Shown: positions 50,955-59,853 of the stretch, one piece after another
How the letters are laid out: the number at the start of each line of letters is the position of its first letter
Numbering within the stretch: the stretch's first letter is position 1
Origin: Citreimonas sp042096055
GTDB taxonomy: Bacteria > Pseudomonadota > Alphaproteobacteria > Rhodobacterales > Rhodobacteraceae
Length of the DNA: 64,000 nt
Assembly (NCBI RefSeq): GCF_042096055.1
Contig: NZ_JBELMH010000006.1
Span: 9,766 to 73,765, forward strand
Direction of reading: 5' to 3'
Translations under genes and position numbers: made by a program
The notes under the pieces: model-generated
Database searches by the model: none
The model's input: only the letters and a program-made list of their open reading frames with translations
What the model was told of the DNA's origin: nothing

Positions 50955-52109
50955 ATGAGCGTCGTTCCCATCACCTCTCCGGATCTCGATGCGGCCGAGG
51001 TGTCGTGGTTCGCGGCGTTGTGTTCGGACGATTACGAATTCCTCGGCGTGCCCGAGGGCCGGCTGCGGTCGTCCTTCGCGCATTGTTCAGGCATCGTGCA
51101 GGAGGCCGAGGCGCAGGGGTTCCGCAACATCCTGTGCCCGTCGTCCTACCAGGTGGGACAGGACACGCTGTCCTTCGTCGCGGGCTGTGCGCCGATCACC
51201 GACAGGATCAACATGCTCGCCGCCGTGCGCTGCGGCGAGATGCAGCCGATCATGCTGGCGCGCACGATCGCCACGCTCGACCACATGCTGCAGGGCCGCC
51301 TGACGGTGAACATCATCAGCAGCGACTTTCCGGGCGAGAAGGCCGACAGCGGCTTCCGCTACCAGCGCTCGCGCGAGGTGGTGGAGATCCTGAAACAGGC
51401 CTGGACGCGGGACGAGATCACCTACAAGGGCCAGGTCTACGACTTCGAGGGTCTGACGACCGATCCCGCCAAGCCCTACCAGACCGGCGGGCCGCTGCTG
51501 TATTTCGGCGGCTATTCCCCCGACGCGCTGGAGCTGTGCGGCCAGCATTGCGACGTCTACCTGATGTGGCCCGAGACCAAGGACCTGCTGGCCGAGCGGA
51601 TGCGCGCGGTGAACGCCGTGGCCGAGCGCTACGACCGCACGCTGGATTACGGGCTGCGGGTGCACGTGATCGTGCGCGACACCGAGGCCGAGGCGCGCGA
51701 ATGGGCGCAGCACATCGTCAGCCAGCTGGACGACGACAAGGGCACGGCGATCCGCGAGCGCGCGCTGGACGCAGGCAGCCTTGGCGTATCGCACCAGGCG
51801 CGCAACCGCGAACTGGCCGACATGGAGGGGTTCATCGAGCCGCACCTGTGGACCGGCGTGGGCCGCGCGCGGTCGGGCTGCGGCGCGGCGCTGGTGGGCT
51901 CGACCGACCAGGTGCTGAGCAAGCTCGAGGAGTACAGGAACATGGGCATCCGGGCCTTCATCCTGTCAGGCTATCCGCATATCGACGAGTGCCGGCATTT
52001 CGGTGCCCGCGTGCTGCCGCGGATGAAGACCTGCTCGCTGCCCGAGGTATACGGCCGCGTGCCGAAAGAAACCCCGCCGACGCCGCTGGGCACCGGCGAA
52101 CGCCGCTGA
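50955..52109 (+). CDS. smoC: SsuD-like FMNH2-dependent monooxygenase, probable sulfoquinovose monooxygenase
   Basis: 384 residues of the bacterial luciferase-like alkanesulfonate monooxygenase family. Strong marks are CSDDYEFLGVPEG, CPSSYQVGQDTLSFVAGCAP, RCGEMQPIMLARTIATLDHM, LTVNIISSDFPGE and the C-terminal LSGYPHIDECRHFG. These segments recall SmoC of Agrobacterium, which cleaves the C-S bond of sulfoquinovose to sulfite and 6-oxo-glucose with FMNH2 and O2. The adjacent aldo/keto and flavin reductase genes fit that role. It could also act on another sulfonate. AAAGG stands before the ATG at 50955. Confidence 0.87.
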   Translation: MSVVPITSPDLDAAEVSWFAALCSDDYEFLGVPEGRLRSSFAHCSGIVQEAEAQGFRNILCPSSYQVGQDTLSFVAGCAPITDRINMLAAVRCGEMQPIMLARTIATLDHMLQGRLTVNIISSDFPGEKADSGFRYQRSREVVEILKQAWTRDEITYKGQVYDFEGLTTDPAKPYQTGGPLLYFGGYSPDALELCGQHCDVYLMWPETKDLLAERMRAVNAVAERYDRTLDYGLRVHVIVRDTEAEAREWAQHIVSQLDDDKGTAIRERALDAGSLGVSHQARNRELADMEGFIEPHLWTGVGRARSGCGAALVGSTDQVLSKLEEYRNMGIRAFILSGYPHIDECRHFGARVLPRMKTCSLPEVYGRVPKETPPTPLGTGERR

Positions 52110-52141
52110 CCCGACGCGGCCCCAGGAACAAGGAAGACCCG

Positions 52142-53029
52142 ATGGAGCGCATCAGCCTGACCGACGACGTCGCCCTCAGCCGGCTGGTCTACGGCATGTG
52201 GCGGCTGGGCGACGATGCCGACACCAGCCCCAACCACGTGCGCGACAAGATCGCCGCCTGCCTCGACCAGGGCATCACCACGATGGACCAAGCCGACATC
52301 TACGGCGGCTACGAGGCCGAGGCCGTGCTGGGCCGCGCGCTGACGCCCGAGATCCGCAACCGGATCGAGATCGTCACCAAGTGCGACATCGTCGCGCCCG
52401 CCGGCCGCCACGCCGGCGCGCTGGTCAAGCACTACGACACCAGCCGCGGGCATATCGAGGCGTCGGTGGATGCCTCGCTGCGGCTGATGGGGATCGACCA
52501 CATCGACCTGCTGCTGGTGCACCGCCCCGACCCGTTCATGGACCACCACGAGACGGGCGAGACGCTCGACGACCTGGTGGCGGCGGGCAAGGTGCGCGCG
52601 GTCGGCGCGTCGAACTTCCGCCCCTGGGACTGGGAGCTGCTGCAATCGGGCATGAAGACGCCGCTGGTCACCAACCAGATCAAGATCAGCCTGTTGCACC
52701 ACGTGCCCTTCACGAACGGCGACGTGGCGTTCCACCAGAAAAACGCCCAACCCCTGATGGCGTGGTCGCCTTTGGGCGGCGGCACCCTATTTGACCACGC
52801 GCAGGCGGGACTGCGTATGAAGCTGGCCGAGGTGGGCGCGCGGCACGGGGTCGACGAGGCTGCCGTGGCGATCGCCTGGCTGCTGGCGCATCCCGCGCGC
52901 ATCCTGCCCGTGCTGGGCACCAACAACCTGGACCGCATCCGGGCCATCAGCGACGCGGTCAAGGTGGACCTCGGCCGGGAAACGTGGTTCGACCTGTATA
53001 CCGAGGCGCTGGGACACGAGGTGGCCTGA
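52142..53029 (+). CDS. smoB: Aldo/keto reductase, SmoB-like (6-oxo-glucose reductase candidate)
   Basis: 295 residues, TIM-barrel AKR with tetrad Asp49, Tyr54, Lys80 and His127 (MDQADIYGGYEAE, EIVTKCDI, LLLVHRPDP) and the NADPH segment MAWSPLGGGTLF. It resembles E. coli YdhF and SmoB. In the sulfo-SMO pathway SmoB reduces 6-oxo-glucose to glucose with NADPH. The gene starts 33 bp after smoC behind AAGGAAGA, so they are co-transcribed. Confidence 0.87.
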   Translation: MERISLTDDVALSRLVYGMWRLGDDADTSPNHVRDKIAACLDQGITTMDQADIYGGYEAEAVLGRALTPEIRNRIEIVTKCDIVAPAGRHAGALVKHYDTSRGHIEASVDASLRLMGIDHIDLLLVHRPDPFMDHHETGETLDDLVAAGKVRAVGASNFRPWDWELLQSGMKTPLVTNQIKISLLHHVPFTNGDVAFHQKNAQPLMAWSPLGGGTLFDHAQAGLRMKLAEVGARHGVDEAAVAIAWLLAHPARILPVLGTNNLDRIRAISDAVKVDLGRETWFDLYTEALGHEVA

Positions 53030-53064
53030 CGCGCATGAGCAAAGCCGAAAGGACAGCCTGGCCC

Positions 53065-53571
53065 ATGACCGCGAAGGCCGAAAGCTTCGACCCGATCCAG
53101 GCGGATCGGCGTGCCTACCGCGAGGCGCTGGGCCGGTTCGGCACCGGGGTGACCGTGATCACCTGCGCCACGCCCGACGGCCCGCTGGGCATCACCGCCA
53201 ACAGCTTCGCGAGCGTGTCGCTGGATCCGCCGCTGGTGCTGTGGTCGCCGGCCAAGTCGTCGTCGCGCTACCCGTTCTTCATGGCGGCCGAGCGGTTCGC
53301 CATCCACGTGATGGGGCGCGACCAGTTCGACACCTGCAACGGCTTTGCCCGCGACGGCGACGCCTTCGACCGGATCGACTGGACGACGAGCGCCGGCGGC
53401 GTGCCGCTGATCACCGGCAGCCTGTCCTGCCTCGAATGCACCACCACCGCCACGCATGACGGCGGCGACCATTCCATCATCGTGGCGCGCGTGACGCGGG
53501 TGACCACGCGGGCGGGAGAACCGCTCTTGTTTTTCGGCGGCGCCTACGGAACGTTCGATCCGGCGTCGTGA
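53065..53571 (+). CDS. smoA: Flavin reductase of the monooxygenase system, SmoA-like
   Basis: 168 residues of the flavin-reductase-like FMN-binding family (HpaC/SsuE-function group). It shows FGTGVTVITCATPDGPLGITANSFASVSLDPPL (33-residue core at about 19-51), WSPAKSSSRYPFF and the FAIHVMGRDQ block. It should supply FMNH2 to the monooxygenase. The start at 53065 (MTAKAESF) has AAAGGAC upstream; ATG at 53035 is also in frame. It lies 35 bp after smoB. Confidence 0.87.
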   Translation: MTAKAESFDPIQADRRAYREALGRFGTGVTVITCATPDGPLGITANSFASVSLDPPLVLWSPAKSSSRYPFFMAAERFAIHVMGRDQFDTCNGFARDGDAFDRIDWTTSAGGVPLITGSLSCLECTTTATHDGGDHSIIVARVTRVTTRAGEPLLFFGGAYGTFDPAS

Positions 53572-53621
53572 CGCGCGACCCATAACAACATAACGGGCGC
53601 GCCAGGGAGGAGATCGGGACC

Positions 53622-54284
53622 ATGGTCCTATTGCTGGCGCTTCTGCGTCCGGTGCAGGCCGTCAACGACGTCCTGCTGCGCGCGGGCAAGGGTCTTGCGA
53701 CGGTGGCGATCGGCCTGATGGTCCTGTGCATCCTGCTGCAGGTCTTCTTCCGCTACGTGCTGAACAACGCGCTGCCCTGGCCCGAGGAGGCCGCGCGCTT
53801 CCTGATGCTGTGGATGACCGGGCTGATCGCGCCGGCGGCCTACCGGCGCGGCGGGTTCGTGGCGATCGACATGCTGCAAGCCGCGCTGCCGGGGCGCGCG
53901 GCGCAGCTGCTGGGGCTGGTGCTGCTGGCGATCTCGGGCGGGGTGCTGGTGGTCGCGGTGCAGCTGGGCCACACGCATGTCTTCGGCAACTGCCTGTTCA
54001 AGTCGTCGTCGCTGTGGCTGCCGTTCGAGCTGCGCTTCGCGATGCCGATCCCGTTCACCGGGCTGGACCTGACGCTGTGCACCCGTGCCTCGCCCTCGTT
54101 CGGGTTCGAGTGGGGATGGACCAAGATGCCGCTGCCGCTGGCGTTCCTAAGCCTGTGGGTGGGCATGGTGATGCTGCTGGCGGTCAACGTCGAGCTGATC
54201 CTGCGCTCGGTCATCGGGTTGCTGGGCGGCGCGGAGCGGATGCGGCCGCTGATGAACACCGATCTGCCGGTGGGGGGCGAATAG
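53622..54284 (+). CDS. TRAP transporter small permease (DctQ type)
   Basis: 220 residues, four membrane helices. Helix 1 is preceded by VNDVLLRAGKGLATVAIGLMV, followed by the family motif RYVLNNALPWPEEAARFLMLWM and YRRGGFVAIDML. It is longer than average because of a loop of about 45 residues between helices 3 and 4 (CLFKSSSLWLPFELRFAMPIP...). GGGAGGAGATC precedes the ATG. It abuts the large permease gene with no gap. Confidence 0.92.
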   Translation: MVLLLALLRPVQAVNDVLLRAGKGLATVAIGLMVLCILLQVFFRYVLNNALPWPEEAARFLMLWMTGLIAPAAYRRGGFVAIDMLQAALPGRAAQLLGLVLLAISGGVLVVAVQLGHTHVFGNCLFKSSSLWLPFELRFAMPIPFTGLDLTLCTRASPSFGFEWGWTKMPLPLAFLSLWVGMVMLLAVNVELILRSVIGLLGGAERMRPLMNTDLPVGGE

Positions 54285-55729
54285 ATGCTGGTCTGGTTCC
54301 TGCCGCTGTTCCTGCTGTTCCTGCTGCTGGGCCTGCCGGTGTTCTTCGGCATGCTCGCGGCGCCCGGCCTGCTGCTGTGGATGAACGGGCAGGAGCGCGA
54401 CCTCGCCCTGCTCTACCGCAACGTCTACAACGGCATCGACAGCTTTCCGCTGATGGCGATCCCGTTCTTCATGCTGGCCGGAGAGCTGATGAACCGCGGC
54501 GGCATCACCATGCGGCTGGTCGAGTTCAGCCAGGCGCTGATGGGCCATTTCCGGGGCGGTCTGGCGCATGTGAACGTGCTGAGCTCGATGCTGTTCGCGG
54601 GGCTGTCGGGGTCGGCGGTTGCGGACACCTCGGCGCTGGGCTCGATGCTGATCCCGGCGATGGAGCGCGAGGGCTACACCCGCCGCTTCGCCGCCGCGAT
54701 CACCGCCGCTAGTTCCGTCATCGGGCCGATCATCCCGCCGTCGGGCATCATGATCATCTACGCCTACGTCATGGGCGAATCCGTCGCGGCGCTGTTCCTG
54801 GCCGGCATCGTGCCGGGCATCCTGGTGGGCCTGGGGCTGATGGTGGCGGTCAAGCTGATGGCCGACCGCTACGGCTTTCCGGCGTCGCGGTCCAAGGCCA
54901 CCTGGGGCGAGCGCGGTCAGGCAAGCCTGAAGGCGTTCTTCCCGCTGCTGACGCCGGTGATCATCCTGGGCGNNNNNNNNNNNNNNNNNNNNNNNNNNNN
55001 NNNNNNNNNNNNNNNNNNNNNNNNNNNNNNNNNNNNNNNNNNNNNNNNNNNNNNNNNNNNNNNNNNNNNNNNCAGGCAAGCCTGAAGGCGTTCTTCCCGC
55101 TGCTGACGCCGGTGATCATCCTGGGCGGCATCCTGCTGGGCGTCTTCACGCCCACCGAGGCGGCCGCGGTGGCGGTGGCCTACGCGATCCTGATCGGCAT
55201 GGTGGTGCTGCGCACGCTGAAGGCGTCGGACCTGCCGGACGTGTTCATGCGTGCCGCGATGACCAGCGCGGTGGTGCTGCTGCTGGTGGGTGCCGCGATG
55301 GCGTTCAAGACCGTGGTGTCGCTGTCCTACGCGCCGCAGATCCTGGCCGACTGGATCCTGGCGCTGTCGCAGAACCCGCTGATCCTGCTGTTCCTGATCA
55401 ACCTTCTGCTGTTCGTCGTGGGCATGTTCCTCGACGCGGGCCCCGCGATCATCATCCTGGGCCCGATCCTGGGGCCGATCTTCGTCGACCTGGGGATCGA
55501 CCCGATCCACTTCGCCATCATCATGTCGGTGAACCTGACCGTGGGGCTGGCGACGCCGCCGATGGGGCTGGTGCTGTTCGTGGCCTCCAGCGTGTCGGGC
55601 GAGCGGGTCGAGACCATCGCCAAGGCGATCCTGCCGTTCCTGCTGGTCGAGATCATCGTCATCTTCCTGATAACGTTCATCCCCGAGATATCCATGACCA
55701 TACCGCGCCTCACCGGGTTCGCGGACTGA
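54285..55729 (+). CDS. TRAP transporter large permease (DctM type), interrupted by a false assembly gap
   Basis: The gene runs from ATG 54285 to TGA 55727-55729 and is broken by 100 N at 54973-55072. Bases 54918-54972 and 55073-55127 are the same 55 bp, so the two contigs really overlap. Collapsing them gives 1290 bp, 429 residues in one frame, the normal DctM length. Features are VFFGMLAAPGLLLWMNGQE, LMAIPFFMLAGELMNRGG, the IIPPSGIMIIYAYVMGES motif and the late MFLDAGPAIIILGPILGP. As deposited, the frame shifts across the N run. Confidence 0.92.
54918..54972 (+). repeat. 55-bp assembly overlap, left copy
   Basis: Identical to 55073-55127 on the other side of the N gap. It starts CAGGCAAGCCTGAAGG and ends ATCCTGGGCG. 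Interpreted as the unmerged overlap of two contigs, not a biological repeat. Confidence 0.93.
54973..55072. other. Run of 100 N (false scaffold gap)
   Basis: Placeholder of exactly 100 N. Because both flanks carry the same 55 bp, no sequence is missing here. Confidence 0.93.
55073..55127 (+). repeat. 55-bp assembly overlap, right copy
   Basis: Second copy of 54918-54972; see the false gap entry. Confidence 0.93.
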
Positions 55730-55787
55730 CCGACCACCGGGCCGCACGGCCCCAAAGCACCGAAGAAGCATAAAAGGGAGAGAGACC

Positions 55788-56852
55788 ATGCTGAAAGGAC
55801 TGACCCGCGCCGCGATGATCGCGACGCTCGCCATCGGAGGTGCGACCGCCGCGGTGGCGCAGGAGTTCACGCTGCGCGCCACGGCGAATTCCAACGAGGC
55901 CGACGAGGATTACGACGGCCTCGTGGTGTTCGAAAACTACGTCGAGCAGGCCAGCAACGGCGCGATCGAGGTCGAGCTGTTCATCGGCACGCAGCTCTGC
56001 TCGAACGGGACCGAGTGCATGCAGGGCGTGGCCGACGGCTCGATCGACATCTTCATCTCGACCAGCGGCGGCACGGCGGGGATCTTTCCATTCGTGCAGG
56101 TGCTGGACCTGCCCTACCTGATGGCCGACGACCGCGTCGCCGAGGCGGTGCTGGAATCCGGCAGCCCGTTCATGACCACGATGCAGGACATGGTCAAGGA
56201 AACGTCCGGCGGCGCGATCCGGCTGATGACCATCGGCAACACCGGCGGCTGGCGCAACTTCGCCAACACCCAGCGCCGCGTGCAGACGCCCGAGGACCTT
56301 GAAGGCCTGAAGATCCGCACGGTCGTGGCCGACCTGCCGCAGGAGCTGACCCGCGCGCTGGGAGCCTCGCCCACGCCGATCCCGTGGCCCGAGCTTTTCA
56401 CCTCGCTTCAGACCGGGGTCGTGGAAGGCACCAAGAACGGCATCACCGACATCATGGGCATGAAGTTCCCCGATGCCGGCCTGCAATACCTGACGCTGGA
56501 CGGGCACGCCTACATGGCGGCTCTGTGGTTCATGAACGACGAGAAGTTCATGTCGATGCCGCCCGAGCTGCGCCGTGTGGTGGTCGACGGGTTCTACCAG
56601 CTGCAGCAGGCGACTTTCGCCAGCCCCAAGCGCAAGTCGATCCAGGCCTACGAGGACTTCGTCGGCGGCGGCGGCGATCTCTACGTGCCGACGCCCGAGG
56701 AAAAGGAAGCCTTCAAGCGGGCCGCGCAGCCCGTCTTCGAGTGGTTCACCAGCAATGTCGAGGGTGGCCAGGAAGCCTATGACGCGCTGACCGCGGCGGT
56801 GGCCGAGGTCGAGGCCGAGCTGGAAGAAGTCCGCGGCGCCGCGATCGAGTGA
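55788..56852 (+). CDS. TRAP transporter substrate-binding protein (DctP type)
   Basis: 354 residues with a Sec signal peptide (MLKGLTRAAMIATLAIGG..., cleavage near AVA-Q at 23-25). The DctP fold shows LRATANSNEADEDYDGLVVF, the ligand-arginine region LKIRTVVADLPQELTRALGASPTPIPWPE (a 29-residue stretch from about 181) and the tail VFEWFTSNVEGG. The conserved arginine in LKIRT normally binds a carboxylate; here the proposed ligand is a sulfonated sugar, which is inference. It ends the operon; a GC-rich hairpin follows. Confidence 0.93.
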   Translation: MLKGLTRAAMIATLAIGGATAAVAQEFTLRATANSNEADEDYDGLVVFENYVEQASNGAIEVELFIGTQLCSNGTECMQGVADGSIDIFISTSGGTAGIFPFVQVLDLPYLMADDRVAEAVLESGSPFMTTMQDMVKETSGGAIRLMTIGNTGGWRNFANTQRRVQTPEDLEGLKIRTVVADLPQELTRALGASPTPIPWPELFTSLQTGVVEGTKNGITDIMGMKFPDAGLQYLTLDGHAYMAALWFMNDEKFMSMPPELRRVVVDGFYQLQQATFASPKRKSIQAYEDFVGGGGDLYVPTPEEKEAFKRAAQPVFEWFTSNVEGGQEAYDALTAAVAEVEAELEEVRGAAIE

Positions 56853-56859
56853 GCGACGG

Positions 56860-56886
56860 GGGCGCGCGTCTGCGGGATGCGCGCCC
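56860..56886. terminator. GC-rich hairpin between convergent TRAP and Nudix genes
   Basis: Perfect 8-bp stem GGGCGCGC (56860-56867) / GCGCGCCC (56879-56886) in the 69-bp convergent gap. No U-tract. Confidence 0.4.
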
Positions 56887-56921
56887 TGCCCCGGACCACG
56901 CCCGTGCGGCGCGGTGCTGGC

Positions 56922-57383
56922 CTAGCCGGCCGCGTTCATCAGCGTGCGGATCGCCGGCTGCCGGGCGGGCTTCTTGTGCAGGCTCATCAGCAGGTCGGAC
57001 AGTTCCTGTTCGTCGACCCGCTTGGCGGCGGCCTTGGGCGTGAACCACTTGCGCACGCGCTGCTTGCGTTCCTTCCAGTCGCGCAGCAGCTTTTCCACGA
57101 CCATCGGGTAGACGCGCACGGTGCAGGGGATCACCCGCCCGTCGTCGAGGATTTTAGGGTAGCGGTAGGTGCCGATACAGTCGCGGCCGATATGGCCCTT
57201 GGCGCCGGCTTCTTCCAGCGCCTCGATCTCGGCCGCGGCCCAGGGCTTCTTGCCGTCCATCTCCCAGCCCTTGGGCATGACCCAACGGCCGGTGTCGCGC
57301 GATGTCACCATCAGCACGCTTACCGTTCCGTCGTCCTCCCAGCGCAGGGGAAGCGCGGCAATCTGCTCGCCCATTTGCGGCAT
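56922..57383 (-). CDS. Nudix hydrolase family protein
   Basis: 153 residues. The Nudix helix reads WVMPKGWEMDGKKPWAAAEIEALEEAGA. It keeps EExG, but Ile replaces Arg in the REx motif and the upstream Glu is absent, so the box is partly degenerate. The layout resembles diphosphoinositol-polyphosphate-type Nudix proteins (PKGWxMDG). Substrate unknown. The start at 57383 (MPQMGEQI) has AGAAGG at good spacing; an open extension to 57440 is probably untranslated. Confidence 0.85.
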   Translation of the reverse strand: MPQMGEQIAALPLRWEDDGTVSVLMVTSRDTGRWVMPKGWEMDGKKPWAAAEIEALEEAGAKGHIGRDCIGTYRYPKILDDGRVIPCTVRVYPMVVEKLLRDWKERKQRVRKWFTPKAAAKRVDEQELSDLLMSLHKKPARQPAIRTLMNAAG

Positions 57384-57475
57384 TCTTGGCCTTCTATCAA
57401 TCGGCACGTGTAGGCATGCTGAATAAATAAGCCGATTCATCGGCTTCGCAACCGCTTTTTACGTGCTCCGCGGCG

Positions 57476-58405
57476 TCACGCCTGCCCCAGGCACCAGCGC
57501 ATGATCGCCTTCTGGGCGTGCAGCCGGTTCTCGGCCTCGTCCCAGATGACCGAGTGCGGGCCGTCCATTACTTCGGAGGTGACTTCCTCCTCGCGATGAG
57601 CCGGCAGGCAGTGCATGAACAGCGCGTCGGGCTTGGCCTGCGCCATCAGGTGGGCGTTGACCTGGTAGGGCCGCAGCATGTTGTGGCGCCGCTCTTTTGA
57701 GGACTGGCTGTCATGCATCGACACCCAGGTGTCGGTGACGATCAGGTCGGCGCCCTGCACGGCTTTCTCGGCGTCGCGCTCGATCGTGACGGTCGAGCCC
57801 GCGTTGCGCGCCCAGCCGACGAACTCCATCTCGGGGTCGAGTTGCACCGGCCCGGTGAAGGTCAGGTCGAAGCCGAACTGCCCCGCGGCGTGCAGGAAGG
57901 AGGCGCAGACGTTGTTGCCGTCCCCGGACCAGACGACCTTCTTGCCGGCGATGGGCCCGCGATGTTCCTCGTAGGTGAGGATGTCGGCCATGATCTGGCA
58001 GGGATGGGTACGGTCGGTGAGCCCGTTGATCACCGGGACGCTGGCGTATTCCGCCATCTCTTCCAGCACGGTCTCGTCGAAGGTGCGGATCATGATCAGG
58101 TCGACGTAGCGCGACAGCACGCGGGCGGTGTCGGCGATGGTCTCGCCGTGGCCCAGCTGCATGTCGCTGCCCGACAGCACCATCGTCTGACCGCCCATCT
58201 GGCGCACCCCCACGTCGAAGCTGACGCGGGTGCGGGTCGAGGGCTTCTCGAAGATCAGCGCGACCATGCGGCCGGCCAGCGGCTGGTCGGCGTCGGGCGC
58301 GGCCTTGGGCTGGCCGTCGCGGGCGTCCTTCATGGCGCGGGCCTGGTCGATGATGCCCCGCAGGGCGGTCTTGTCCATCTTGTGGATGTCGAGGAAGTGG
58401 TTCAT
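57476..58405 (-). CDS. argF: Ornithine carbamoyltransferase
   Basis: 309 residues. The carbamoyl-phosphate site is FEKPSTRTRVSF. HPCQIMADI and the ornithine site MHCLPAHREEEVTSEVMDG complete the active site. It makes citrulline from ornithine and carbamoyl phosphate in arginine synthesis. It lies 56 bp downstream of argD on the same strand; argD-argF is a common alphaproteobacterial operon. Confidence 0.98.
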   Translation of the reverse strand: MNHFLDIHKMDKTALRGIIDQARAMKDARDGQPKAAPDADQPLAGRMVALIFEKPSTRTRVSFDVGVRQMGGQTMVLSGSDMQLGHGETIADTARVLSRYVDLIMIRTFDETVLEEMAEYASVPVINGLTDRTHPCQIMADILTYEEHRGPIAGKKVVWSGDGNNVCASFLHAAGQFGFDLTFTGPVQLDPEMEFVGWARNAGSTVTIERDAEKAVQGADLIVTDTWVSMHDSQSSKERRHNMLRPYQVNAHLMAQAKPDALFMHCLPAHREEEVTSEVMDGPHSVIWDEAENRLHAQKAIMRWCLGQA

Positions 58406-58461
58406 CGCAACGTGCTTTCGTCGGGCGGGGGCGCGGCGGCCCCTGGTCGTTCGGGACCGGG

Positions 58462-59643
58462 TCAGGCGGTGGCCTTCTCCAGCGCGGTGGCGGCCGTCTC
58501 GAGGCGGGCGATCGCCTCGGCGATCTCGTCCTCGGTCAGGTTCAGCGGCGGCAGCAGGCGCACCACGTTGTCGGCGGCGGGCACGGTGATGACCTGTGCG
58601 TCATAGCCGGCCTTGACCACGTCGGCGTTCATCGCGCGGCACTTGAGCCCCAGCATGAAGCCCATGCCGCGCACGCCCTCGAAGACGTCCGGGTGCGCGG
58701 CGACCAGCCCTTCGAGCCGCTGGCGGAAGAGGCCGGCGCGGGCGTTCACGCCGGACAGGAACTCGGGGTCGGCCACATGCGCCATCACGGCACAGCCCAC
58801 CGCGCAGGCCAGCGGGTTGCCGCCGTAGGTCGAGCCGTGGGTGCCCGCGGTCATGCCCGACGCCGCATCCTCGGTCGCCAGCACAGCGCCCAGCGGGAAG
58901 CCGCCGCCGATGCCCTTGGCGACCATCATGATGTCGGGGGTCACCCCCGCCCATTCATGCGCGAAGAGCCGGCCGGTCCGTCCCATGCCGCACTGCACCT
59001 CGTCGAGGATCAGCAGCACGCCGTTGTCGTCGCAGAGCTTGCGCAGGCCCTTCAGGCACTGGTCGGGAAGCGGGCGGATGCCGCCTTCGCCCTGCACGGG
59101 CTCGATCAGGATCGCGGCCACGTCCGTCAGGTCGAGCGCCTGCAGCGCGTCGTGGTCCCCCCAGCGCAGATGCGTGAAGCCCGGCAGCAGCGGGCCGAAG
59201 CCCTTGGTCATCTTCTCGGACCCGGCGGCGGCGATGCCGGCGGAGGAGCGGCCGTGGAAGCTGCCCTCGAACGCGACGATGCGGGTCTTGTCTGGCTGGC
59301 CCTTCTCGTACCAGTGCTTGCGCGCCATCTTGACGGCCAGTTCGCAGGACTCTGTCCCGGAATTGGTGAAGAACACGGTGTCGGCGAAGGTGTTCTCGAC
59401 CAGCAGGTCGGCGAGCTTCTGCTGCTGCGGGATCTGGTAGAGGTTCGACACGTGCCACAGCGCGTTCGCCTGTTCGGTCAGCGCGGCGACCAGCGCGGGG
59501 TGCGCGTGGCCCAGCGCGTTGACCGCGATCCCCGCCCCGAGATCCAGGAAGCGTCGCCCGTCGGCCTCGATCAGCCAAGCGCCTTCGCCTTTCACGAAGC
59601 TGAGCGGCGCGCGGTTGTAGGTCGGCAGGACGGACGGGATCAT
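58462..59643 (-). CDS. argD: Acetylornithine aminotransferase
   Basis: 393 residues, class III PLP aminotransferase. It starts MIPSVLPTYNRAPLSFVKGE. Seen are FFTNSGTESCELAVKMARKH, the EPVQGEGGI block, LDEVQCGMGRTG, and the PLP lysine in MMVAKGIGGGFPLGA. It converts N-acetylglutamate semialdehyde to N-acetylornithine. AAAGGATACC precedes the ATG. The 217-bp leader upstream contains a possible arginine leader peptide. Confidence 0.96.
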   Translation of the reverse strand: MIPSVLPTYNRAPLSFVKGEGAWLIEADGRRFLDLGAGIAVNALGHAHPALVAALTEQANALWHVSNLYQIPQQQKLADLLVENTFADTVFFTNSGTESCELAVKMARKHWYEKGQPDKTRIVAFEGSFHGRSSAGIAAAGSEKMTKGFGPLLPGFTHLRWGDHDALQALDLTDVAAILIEPVQGEGGIRPLPDQCLKGLRKLCDDNGVLLILDEVQCGMGRTGRLFAHEWAGVTPDIMMVAKGIGGGFPLGAVLATEDAASGMTAGTHGSTYGGNPLACAVGCAVMAHVADPEFLSGVNARAGLFRQRLEGLVAAHPDVFEGVRGMGFMLGLKCRAMNADVVKAGYDAQVITVPAADNVVRLLPPLNLTEDEIAEAIARLETAATALEKATA

Positions 59644-59749
59644 GGCGGTATCCTTTCGGGGGTTGTCCCGGGGTGCGCGGGGCACCGGAGGTATCGGGAA
59701 AGCGGAAAACGAAGGCGACGGCCGCACCCGGAGGGCGCGGAAGGAGAGC

Positions 59750-59782
59750 TCAGGCTCGTCGGGTGGTCGCGTGCGTTTTCAT
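59750..59782 (-). CDS. Possible 10-residue arginine leader peptide upstream of argD
   Basis: ATG at 59782 encodes MKTHATTRRA and a stop, with AAGAG upstream. It has two adjacent arginine codons, both the rare CGA, just before the end. A strong hairpin CCGCGCCC-TCC-GGGTGCGG (minus strand) follows within 15 bases, and argD starts 106 bases later. This is the layout of an attenuator, but a 10-codon frame may occur by chance. Confidence 0.35.
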   Translation of the reverse strand: MKTHATTRRA

Positions 59783-59819
59783 GGCATCGCTCTTAGCGGC
59801 TTTGACGCATGACGCAAGG

Positions 59820-59853
59820 GAAAAGCGCAGACGCCGCCCCCGAGGGGACGGCG
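59820..59853 (-). terminator. Rho-independent terminator of the aldehyde dehydrogenase gene
   Basis: Minus-strand stem CGCCGTCCC...GGGCGGCG (59853-59832, one G-T pair), followed by TCTGCGCTTTTCCC, 8 bases after the dehydrogenase stop. Confidence 0.65.

Noticed and set aside
54285..55085. Truncated DctM pseudogene
   Set aside because: The truncation arises from the artificial 100-N gap; collapsing the 55-bp overlap restores the full gene.
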